From Dermacentor variabilis (lineage: Eukaryota; Arthropoda; Arachnida; Ixodida; Ixodidae), in assembly GCF_050947875.1 (NCBI RefSeq), contig NC_134570.1, forward strand, positions 202,133,750 to 202,197,749: DNA of 64,000 nucleotides, read 5' to 3'. Of the stretch, positions 21,905-31,219 are shown in pieces; the stretch's first letter is position 1, and each line of letters opens with the position of its first letter. The position numbers and the translations under genes were made by a program. The notes beneath the pieces are model-generated. The model was not told the origin of the DNA. It did no database searches and saw nothing but the letters and a program-made list of their open reading frames with translations.

Positions 21905-22885
21905 TCGGCAATGCAATGTCACTATGAACCAGTCACATATGTGGTCCAAATCCAGCTGCATGCGTATAAATGAAAAGAAGACACAAGCTGTCATATTCCG
22001 CCCTAAAAATAAACCATTTCCCTCATCCCTCGAGATTAAGCTAAATTCAAGACGTATAGATGTGGTTCAGCAATTTAAATGTCTCGGAGTAGTTTTTTCC
22101 TCCTGTATGTCTTGGGAACATCACTTGGACGATATCACAACAAAACCGGCTCAACTAACTGGGGTTGTAGGTCGGCTCAGATACGTTCTTCCACGGCCAG
22201 AAAAATTACTCCTGTATAATTCCATTTTTTACTCCTATTTAAGCTATTGTCATTTAGTGTGGGACACAGCCACAATTAGTTGTCTTCAGTGCATCTACAT
22301 TTTGCAGCGCTCACCGACCGCGGATCTTCTTCTGCAAAGTAGTGTGCTGAGGATCCACAACTTGTACGAATACCGCTTGAGTGTCCGGTTTATAATGTAA
22401 ACACGGAGAAACGTAAATGGCATACGTTGCCTTGCTGATTTGCGTACCCGAGAAGCAACCTACAAGACAATGTATGCAGAGAATTGGGTACTGCCCACCC
22501 CTCGAATAAAGTCCGGTAAAGAACGCCTACAATTCGCTCTTCCTTCCCTCTTAAATGCTTATCTATATAATAATTTTGATCTCTTCAGTGCGTCAAACAG
22601 TGCTTTGCGTGTTATGTATGTTACGATGCAGGTTCTGTTTACCTTTGTGGCGAATATTGTCTAAATATTGTATAATTTTGTTATGTTTTCCTTTGTACTT
22701 GTTCATTATTGTATAAATGTTATTAGACTGCAACACCTTTGTTTTAAAAGCCTTGCTGTGAAGCCGCTGCCAAGTGAAAGGGGGCTGCGGCTTTGTGTAG
22801 CGGTTTCTGACAGGTTTCTCTGCGCCTCCGCTGTCTTTATCTTTACAAGGCCGAAGTAAAGAATTTGAATTTAAATTTGAAAGAC
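21905..22885 (+). mobile_element. CR1/L2-like LINE, C-terminal RT and 3' UTR only
   Basis: The coding part starts at the RT region just after the catalytic box (MRINEKKTQAVIFRPKNK, VVQQFKCLGVVFSSCMSWEHHLDDI, LLLYNSIFYSYLSYCHLVWDT), with a stop at 22400. After one frame change, 22440-22664 carries the end of the ORF (GKERLQFALPSLLNAYLYNN). A 200-bp 3' UTR ends in GAATTTGAATTT-like repeats near 22860-22880. Heavily 5'-truncated. Confidence 0.8.
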
Positions 22886-23044
22886 CGGGAAGGTGGGAGG
22901 TGGAAATTCTAGACCATGAGCAAAACGAGAACAAGGTAAAAGCGGGAGCCAGCATTTGGACAAGTAGATGTTGGCTTCCGTTTTTACCTTGTGCTCCTTT
23001 CGCTCGTCGTCTTACATTACGTTATTGCAATAAATCATTAACAT

Positions 23045-23240
23045 AATCATCGTCACAATTTTTATGTTCACTGGCACGACGAAGGCCTCTTCCAACGATT
23101 CTCAGTGACCACTATGTTGCCTAAGCTGCTTATTCTAAGTTACGCCAGCTGATTTCCCAGTTTCATAACACCACCTAATGCTGTGCCACAGCCCACTGCA
23201 TTACCCTACCCTTGGCACCGGTTCTGTTATCCTAAAAATT
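23045..23240 (-). mobile_element. Old RTE LINE, 3'-end piece
   Basis: AATCATCGTCACAATTTTTATGTTCACTG...GACGAAGGCCTCT matches the 3' end and CAT-repeat tail of the RTE copies at 2005 and 48257 in degenerate form. It is collinear with 24440-24870 and 26070-26560. Confidence 0.6.
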
Positions 23241-23370
23241 ATGCAGATCCCACTCACTGTGGCAACCGATGTAAGCGAAGGTTTCCGTGCTGGATGCTTT
23301 GATTGACTATAATTAGCGGTGATGTTGACTGCTAAAGCTTAATTTCTTCAACGTTTAGGCTAACACGACA

Positions 23371-23784
23371 GTGGTGAGTTCATGTTAAACGTTACCTTGC
23401 GTGCACCACTGCCGTTTGTCTGCTGTAGTGCACATAACACAAAGGGAGAGGAGTTTGCTTGAGGCGTTGTTGTAGGCCACATTTTATAACTTCTGAGAGA
23501 GTTGAGCGTTGTCATTTCCTCACATGGCACATCGCATTGTGGCAGAAGCATTAAACTTGAAATAGATTATGGGTCTGTAGGTTCCAAAGGCACAATCGGA
23601 TTATGAGGCAAGCCGTAGTGGAGGACTCCCGGATTAATTCTGACGCCGTGATTTTCTATAACGAGTTCCAAAATCTATGTGCACGTGTGTTTTCTATTTC
23701 GCCCTCGCCGAAATGCGGCTGCCGTGACTGGGAACAAATACACAACCTCTAGCAATGCCATAGCCGCAAAACTAACGCGGCGGG
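23371..23784 (-). mobile_element. Long Ruka-type SINE with extra 3' domain
   Basis: 23560-23784 is a minus-strand Ruka copy (GATTATGAGGCAAGCCGTAG, CCTCGCCGAAATGCGGCTGCCG). Joined to it, 23371-23552 carries a second block that is found next to Ruka in the same arrangement at 39122-39310 and 63660-63845. Confidence 0.75.
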
Positions 23785-23854
23785 CGCAGAAGTGTTCAGT
23801 TGACGGTCGACCGCTTCCCTAGTGTCTCCTGGACCATGCGGAGTGCTTTAATTA

Positions 23855-24435
23855 ATGCGACTCTGCTTCTGCGTGCCCTGCGTAAGTTACCCGCTTGGCA
23901 TATTTTCATGGAGTTTATTTTTCAGGAATAGCAGCAACGTACCGTACCATATCTGGAACTTAAGCTTATCCTGTTTCCCCGCAACTCTGTCATATAGTAA
24001 TGGGGTTTCCTTGCCTTCTCATGACACCTCCCCAATATCTTATATTGGAACTGCCTCTTCTTCATCTCCTTCTTCTCCTCTCTACAGTTCTATCTGCGTC
24101 CACTCTGGCCTCGAACAATAGTATAAAGGGAAGCGCTGCAGTTTCTGCAATGCTTCTGAGGAGAGTAACGGATAATTACAGCTGTCAAGCGGCTAATGTG
24201 GCGACGGCCAGGGAGCTCCAGAGGGCATCGTGCACATTCGACGCGGTGGGTTGAAAATGAGTTTCTCCTGTCGTCTTTTCCCTCTTATTCGCGCTGTCAT
24301 AGTGTGCGCAACAGCGGCCCACTGCAGCAGCAGCAGCTGCAGTGGGAAAGTCGAAGGAAGAGGCCAAAAATGCTGCGCTTTAATAGACCACCGGTTGTCT
24401 CTCAATAAACTACCTCCTAAGCCCCGTTTTTTCCC
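23855..24435. other. Unassigned DNA
   Basis: No recognisable element. Pyrimidine-rich on + at 24050-24090. Confidence 0.35.
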
Positions 24436-24439
24436 TCCT

Positions 24440-24870
24440 AATAGAAACTAGAATATCGGCCATCGCCGTTTGCTCTCTCATCCACACCTTCCATCTCTTC
24501 CGTTCTCTTAACCTTACGCGTAGCATCTTACATTCCATCACTTGTTGCGCAGTACTTAACTTGTGCGCAAACTACTTCGTAACCTCCAGGTCTCTGCCCA
24601 ATACGTTAGTACCGGTATAATGCAATCATTGTACACTTTCAACGATAGCGGCAAGCTCCCAGTTATGATTTGGCAATGCCTGCCTTATGCGCTCCAGCTA
24701 TGTTTCATCATTCCACAAATTCCCTTTTCATGATCACGATCTCCTGGAAGTAATTAACCTAGGTAAACGTGCTTCTGCACCAATTCTAGAAGGTGACTGC
24801 CAATCACGAATGGTTGTTCTCTTGCCAGTTTATTGAATCTAGTAATTTCCAGAACTACTCACATTTTCTC
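24440..24870 (-). mobile_element. Old RTE LINE, reverse transcriptase thumb piece
   Basis: On the + strand the order CCTCCAGGTCTCTGCCC, CTCCCAGTTATGATTTGGCA, CGCTCCAGC and TTCTCTTGCCAG parallels 2396-2650 of the intact RTE copy. Too decayed to translate. Confidence 0.65.
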
Positions 24871-24884
24871 GGATATCCTCAGTA

Positions 24885-25485
24885 ATTTATTTTAGAGCGC
24901 AACTTTTCGGCGTCCGTTCCTGCGTTGAGCATCGCCGTGGCTCGGCGGCGTTGCACGTCGTGACCGAGCGACACAGCACAGGAAAAGATGAAAGCGAACG
25001 CGGAGCGCAGCGTGAAATGAAAGAGCGTACTAGGAGGAAAGTGCCGGAGGAACAGCGGGGAAACGGCCTGTCCATGCACTGAGTTGCCGACGGCCCCAGC
25101 ATCTGTCGCCACTTGAGCGATCTCATCTGCGCTTCCGAGGGGGCATGGGGGGGGGGGGGGGGTGTTGGCAGGGTACCGTCATGTGGGGCCGGCTACGCTC
25201 GTCCATCGCCTCAGCTGCAGAGGGCAGTGCTTGAGGAGGATCACTGTTCTTGCAAGGGGCGATGGCGAGCGGCTAAGCGTAATGCTCGACGTGACACTCC
25301 CTTGGGTGTGGTCGCCGCTGACACTGGTGGCACGCTTTCCACGCGACGAAAAGCCGTTCGTTCTCGTCGTTGTTGCAACGAAAGCGCAAGAAAAGCGGAG
25401 TGCCGCGCAACACGGGCTGTACATGTACCTATGTATTGTAACGCAATTAAGAACTCCGCAAGTGAAAGAAGAGGAAGAGAAGGGC
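24885..25485 (-). repeat. Dispersed 0.6-kb repeat, left member of an inverted pair
   Basis: Related, in reverse orientation, to 27064-27625. Shared blocks include TTGCAAGGGGCGATGGCGAG (reverse of CTCGCCGTCGCCCCTTGCAA), the heavily GC block around 25100 and GAAAGCGCAAGAAAAG. Divergence is substantial. It includes a G homopolymer at 25147-25163. No coding capacity recognised. Confidence 0.65.
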
Positions 25486-25689
25486 ATGCAGAAGGATAGA
25501 GTAGTAGTAGGTCAGGGAAATGGTTTGTTTTGGAAGGGCTGAGATCTGGGTGGTGTCGTGTATCGCTTGGAAGTCGTTCAAGACACCGGACTCTCGTTAG
25601 AATATCTATAATACAAAATACTGAGACGCGAAATTAGAACACGAAAGAGCTGTGCCCAAATATCGCGTGAGTATCATAATCGTCGACGA

Positions 25690-26050
25690 ATTTTTTTACT
25701 TACTATGTTTATTTTATTTTATTTACAGATACTGCAGTCACCAAAGATAATTTCAGCAATGTGATATCACAAATTCATGCATCAATTGAAACATGTACAA
25801 AATTGGGCTCATGCCAACAAGAACAAAAACAATTACGAGCAAAAAAAACTGACACTAGGAACATATAAAGCTGAAACATTGTGGCACACACACGCAGAGC
25901 AAATTGGTCACACTACTGCTAAAGAAAATGAGGGTTAAATAGTCACAGTAATCATTACTACAATAATTACAGTAAGCATAACTACGTAAATACAGTATAT
26001 AATTACAGTTTATGATAACAACATATCTTATTATTTTTATGCTGTGTTAT
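25690..26050 (-). mobile_element. 3' end of a CR1-like LINE
   Basis: The + strand starts with TTTATTTTATTTTATTTACAG (an AAAT tail in reverse), followed by about 330 bp of 3'-UTR-like sequence without coding potential. Confidence 0.45.
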
Positions 26051-26069
26051 TTCTTTACGAGGTCATTTT

Positions 26070-26560
26070 CTTTTGGAGAACTTACCTACTTGCTGCTTTG
26101 GTTCCTTCCCTCCCACTTCAGTTGATGCTTCTAAAATCACTATAATTATGGTTGCATTCATTACCCCTATCTCATGTTCATCTTCGCGTTCAAAAGCAGC
26201 ATATTTGTTGGCAAGCACCAGACGGAACTGGCTTGCTTGCAGCCTGATTTCATCTAGGTTGGCTGCTTTCTTCTTGACTAATTGCGTTTTGTCTCTTCCA
26301 ACTGAGACCTATCCTACACCTTAAATCTCTGTTCACTTCGCACCGCCCGCCTCCCTAGACCCTACGTAACTCTTTTACGTCCTGTACTATGCTTGGGTCG
26401 GCAAAGTGCATGTAATCTATTTCATTTCTCGTTTCCCTATAAGGGTTTTCCAAGTCGATTTCCAGTTATTGAGTTTCCTGAACATGACATTTTTACTAGT
26501 AGTCGATTTCTTCCTTTCCATGAATTCTACAAAGATCAGCACCTGGACCAGGACGTTACA
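26070..26560 (-). mobile_element. Old RTE LINE, endonuclease and linker piece
   Basis: The minus strand encodes VKKKAANLDEIRLQASQFRLVLANKYAAFEREDEHEIGVMNATI..., the linker between endonuclease and RT seen in RTE-type elements (26070-26280). 26400-26560 resembles the endonuclease part of the same family. With 24440-24870 and 23045-23240 it forms one copy in the correct order. Confidence 0.6.
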
Positions 26561-26659
26561 CGAAGGCAGGCACATCAAGTGCTGAACAATATGGTCGAGA
26601 GCGCGCCAGGCGACAAGCGTCTTCTTCATCGACGCTCCTCTAGATCAGTAGTACCGTGA

Positions 26660-27063
26660 CAATATGCTGCACGTAAACGCAATCATACCAGAGTGAATAG
26701 CCATATGCAACGCCATTTCGCTGCCTAAATTGGTAACAAAATGAGCAGTATATACTGCAAAATCAATTTTCTGAAAGCTGCAGGGCTGGTCAACTTCGAA
26801 TTTTCTAATAAGCAGTCCTTAAACAGCACTTAAGCCAAGGACGCGTGCAGTCGCAGCGCAATATGTTGGCCGAGTTGGTACATAGCTAATGAAGGTAATG
26901 CAGCGTAATGCAGGATAACATACGGTAGAAGTAAAATTCACGGACGATTAGGATACTCTCCAATGCAAAATTTGAGCGCAGCTCTACACGTGCTTTCATT
27001 TCGCGTGTCAATATTTGGTATTATGATTGCATATTAGGAAGCGAACGCTGTGAGCAGTGCACT
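26660..27063. other. Unassigned DNA
   Basis: No recognisable feature. Confidence 0.35.
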
Positions 27064-27625
27064 TTGTTTCCATACATACGGCGCGCGCTACTCTGGCGCC
27101 ATATCGTAAACATCGTCGCTACGCATCCCGAGTTGCGCAACACTACGCATTTCTTTTCACGCTTTTGTTGCACCAACGACGAGAGCGGCGATTCGTCGCG
27201 GGGAATTCGTGCCACCTGTGTTAACGGCGAGAACCCGCAATGGACCAGCGTCCCATCGAGCCTTACCCGCAAGCGCTCGCCGTCGCCCCTTGCAAGACCA
27301 GTGATCCCCGTCACACGCGCTGGTACCGCGGGCTGACCTCACCAGCAGACGCCGTGGACGAGCATAGCCCTGCCCACCTCACGCCATCATGGCCTCCCCT
27401 CGGAAACGCAGATGAGATCGCCCACGCGGCGGTAGATGTCATGCCCACCGGCAACTCAGTGCATGCGCAGACTGTTTCCCCTCCATTCCTACTTCACTTT
27501 CCTCATCGCGTGCTCTTCTTTCATTTACCGCTGCGCTGCGCGTTCGCTTTCATCTTTCGCCTGTGCTCGTTCGCTCGGTTACGAGCTATAAAGGCTCTTT
27601 CACGACTGGAACGACAAAAATCGGT
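27064..27625 (+). repeat. Dispersed 0.6-kb repeat, right member of an inverted pair
   Basis: GC-rich at 27180-27480. Reverse-complement relative of 24885-25485. The open frame across 27240-27830 on + is a by-product of base composition and shows no protein family. Confidence 0.6.
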
Positions 27626-27858
27626 CGAGTCGAACACGTCCCAATGCGATTTTAGAGGGCCCATTTCACATGATTGCGATTTTAACAGTGTGACTGGTGC
27701 GACGCCCAGGGTTCCTTGCTGTCAGGTTCTGTGGCAAGCGCTGCATAATTGTTTTAATGAAACAAAACGTGCACATTATAATATATTTGACCTGTCTTTA
27801 TTGGAAGCAAATAATATGCGCGTTTTGTAATCAGAAAACGTTTTGAAGTTTAAATTTG

Positions 27859-27894
27859 CTTTGGAGTGCGCAACGACGGTTGCGCACTCCAAAG
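27859..27894. repeat. Perfect 16-bp hairpin with 4-nt loop
   Basis: CTTTGGAGTGCGCAAC, loop GACG, then its exact reverse complement. It may be the centre of a decayed palindromic element. Confidence 0.9.
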
Positions 27895-28739
27895 TTCAGT
27901 GCGAAAGAGCATGTAAACAACATTTGTTCTCAGCTAATCATTCAGCGCTGTGTGTTGTCTCATGTGCCTTCTATATACATCCGTGTCATTCTTCCCGCCA
28001 TTTAACAGCTTACAAGATGGCCTATCAACAAGCCCATGTAGCTACCCTCACCGCATAAGCAGTATTCGGAAAGTAGGCTGTAGCGAAGCCGTCGTGTCAG
28101 CGCAACAAAATCCTCGTGCTACCGGTGCTCACCGTCAGCTTCGGTAGATAAGGGGCCCAATAACGTAAGACTATGCCAATTAGTTTCTATTCCAATCTCC
28201 TGACGTCGAAGTTGCGTGACTACCGACGCAAGCATTGGGCAGTGACCTGCAAGGTTGTCTCTTTTGTTTGCATTAAAAACGAATAACATTGCCTACACTG
28301 AGCATCTCGTCTTATCTAATTGGCTGATAAGTGGCGAGGAGCCCGCTCTAGTGAAGAGAGATTCGATGTGGCTGAGAGGGTGGCGCCGGCGTCTTCGATG
28401 GTACGTTTTCCCTTACTTAGCTTACGGTGACTGGTCGAAAATCGCGGCGGCATGCAACGAAATTGTACGAATGACGTTAAAAAGCGTGCTGAGCAAGGAA
28501 AAGTTGCCTGAGCGAGGTTGTAACGTGCTCAAAGTGCTCCAAAACGTTACACGGCCACGCAGAAAAAATTATTGTACGCAAATAATGCAATGGTCTCCGG
28601 CAGGTGCGAGTAGCCAGTGTCTGAGCGATCAGCGGCCGCCATTTCTTATTCCTTTCAGAACGGGGTAGCCAGTGGCTATCGGAGAAAAGTTCAGTTTTGT
28701 TCGGCATATTATTGCATCTTTAACGCGTGCAGGTCACTT

Positions 28740-29010
28740 TGACGCGGTGAGTTTTCGCGGTTTTGTGACTTCGCGTGACAGGTGGCTAAAGTGGGTGCAG
28801 CCCGAAAACTTTTGACCAATAACCGAGGGCTAATGGCCAAAAGGCATACATTCAGAAATAACTATTTTTCTTTTGTGCAGTCCAATCATGCATAATCAGA
28901 GTGTACACGTCATATCAGATTGGGAGCTATCGGGGTTTGCGTGACGTCAGGTAACTGACAGACAAAGTGGGGGTAGCCCAAAAATATTTTTGACCAATCA
29001 CGGAGAGCTG
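28740..29010 (+). repeat. Direct repeat with about 172-bp period
   Basis: 28789-28835 (AAAGTGGGTGCAGCCC...TTTTGACCAATAACCGAGGGCT) recurs at about 28965-29010 (AAAGTGGGGGTAGCCC...TTTTGACCAATCACGGAGAGCT). The upstream GCGTGAC(G)TCAG-like block is also repeated. Confidence 0.7.
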
Positions 29011-29019
29011 ATTGCAGAA

Positions 29020-30230
29020 CTGGAATAGAAAAGTTTGGAATAGCTTTACGTTATAGCGCCCAGGATGTGCATATATTGCTAGCGCTTGCGCATTGTGTTT
29101 CGAGTTCAGGCGCTTCTGTGGTTCTGTTTCTTGAGGGAGGGGTAGTCGTCTTTGCAGCTCATATGCTAGCTGGCCTAGTATCTTGCGGCAATGTTCCGAG
29201 CTCTACAGACAAAAAGTTTATGCCACAGGCTGCATTTCTACACTTTCTAGGTGCTTGTTCGTTTGCTTTTTCTCGTAGAGGTCTTCAAGCTTGGTAAAGT
29301 TGAAAAGACCTTTCATTGTTCCTGCGTGAGTGCTTCATGCCTGTGTGCAATGTGTGTTCCTTTTGTGCGTTGCCTGTAATTCATACCATACAACACCTTG
29401 GACACCAGTATAGCGTCTGCTATTTTCCATAGCACTCCCCATGCCCTTGATATTATTCGTTTCACCAGGTGTACAATTTGTGGCCAGGCGTGGCATAACT
29501 GTTTAATGCACGTGCTGGCTGTGCCGTCTTGATATTACAATAGCTGAGCACTCGAAGATGTTGACTTGCGGGTATGTTTGTCCGGCAATGTGAAGCACAG
29601 CATGCAATCTGTGGCAGTTCTTGATTCTAGTCTTATTTCCCACGCAGATGTAAGCTTACTTATCAGAAAGCTGCATGCCGAATAGGCTAAGAAAGTCGGC
29701 AATGTTATCGAGAGCTTGTTGAAGCATTCTTGATTTCTGTATAAGATGGCTTTCCTATAGACTGTGGTACTCCGCAGACATTAGTACTTTTCGTAGTATG
29801 CCTGTATGGTTAGTCTGGATGAGCCAAATGTATCCCCAACTCATACCTGGAATTTTCTGCCTTTCAAAAAGTTACGGTTGAACTTGAGAGCCCTACACAA
29901 ATTTTCTCGCTCATCGTTCGTACTATTAGAGTAGCATGCCGTTACTTCATTAAAAGCCTCTTAAACCTTTTCAGTCTTTCTTAGGCACTGTTATAAAATG
30001 ATCTGTAATAAAGTTTCTGCTGGTTACCCGAAACTCATACCTGCCAGAAGTGACAACTCTTCAAGAAGGTTTTCTTCGTACTGTATGCATGATGTAGTAT
30101 GAGTATTCATGTATTTTTACATTTATACATTACAGCCAGCTACGTGATAGCTTACTTACTATGTCAATTCAATGCTGCGCACTGAATAAGCGTGGAAACG
30201 CTCTTGCCGCGCTCCCCGATTCCGGCAACT
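29020..30230. other. Unassigned DNA
   Basis: AT-rich, no coding or repeat signal recognised. Confidence 0.35.
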
Positions 30231-30239
30231 TTGCGCACG

Positions 30240-31211
30240 TACGGCCTTTTCTTGTGCTCACATGCCATGACGGGTTCAAAGGACAAGTGCGATTCGGGCT
30301 TGCAGCCGTTCTTCAATCGACAACAATTTATCCGATGCTGTGGCCCTTGAGTCCACCGGTTCCACTGTACGTGCTTGAACATTGTTGACGAAGAATAACA
30401 GCTGTACACGTCCGTGGGATCCAGCCCGTGCAAGTGCTACCAGTGTAATAGACGCAACGGGTGCGACTGTATAGGGCTCCCAATGCCCCATTATGTGCCC
30501 CACTGGACCAAGAGGTGACCAAGAGGCCTGTGATGGAACCTGCGACCAACTTCGTGTCGTCGTGCAAGCCCTGTGCGACAAAATCGCGTCACTTACAAGT
30601 GTGATTATTGATCTGAAAAAGGATTACGACAACCTTCGCTTGCATGTGGCCCAGAACACAGAGATACGGCGCAAATGTGTGCAGCAGAAATGTGATGGAA
30701 ACCAATGGCCTCCTTTGTCGCTTTCAGCGACGTTCCTTTGGTGATACGCCGCAAGTCTACCTATCGACCGACTTCGCGCCGGTGCGTGAACAACATTTCA
30801 GCGTCAAATCGGCACCCACTCCAGTGGGTGGGTCGTCGTGGGAAGCTAATGTACGTCTAAGCCTACAACCTATTAAGTTCCAGCCCAAGACGAGGGCGCA
30901 GACGTCGCTGGGGGCAAGGACTTCTATACACGCTGGTTTCTGTATCGGGAGGATGTCCGCTTTTCGTGTCCCACTTGGCCCCCTCGACGACTTGCGATGA
31001 AATCTATGCTACGCTAAAAGAAGCTCATAGCAACAATGTTCACTGCCAAAATCTCAAAGCGAAGCATGAGAGTTATGCTTGTTTCCAGATCACAGTGAAC
31101 GAGAACGTTTTTGAAAAAAAAATGTACCCGGTAGATATTTGGCCTAAGGGCTTCCTTTTCAAGCCTTTCTACGGTAGGCATGATGCATCCGGGATGCCAG
31201 CAACAAAATAA
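30240..31211 (+). pseudogene. LINE ORF1: PHD-like finger, coiled coil, RRM-like domain
   Basis: Across changing frames 30270-30460 gives a PHD-like pattern (CDSGLQPFF, HRFHCTCLNI, PCKCYQCN). 30540-30650 gives a coiled coil (LCDKIASLTSVIIDLKKDYDNLRL). 30966-31211 gives the terminal RRM-like domain (TTCDEIYATLKEAHSNNVHC, CFQITVNENVFEKKMYPVDI, WPKGFLFKPFYG). PHD-containing ORF1 proteins are known in CR1, Daphne and related clades and bind element RNA. At least two frameshifts separate the pieces. Confidence 0.7.
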
Positions 31212-31219
31212 CGTGGTTT

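Noticed and set aside
27240..27830. 196-codon open frame on +
   Set aside because: Lies in a GC-rich dispersed repeat, lacks any domain, and the inverted relative at 24885-25485 does not preserve it.
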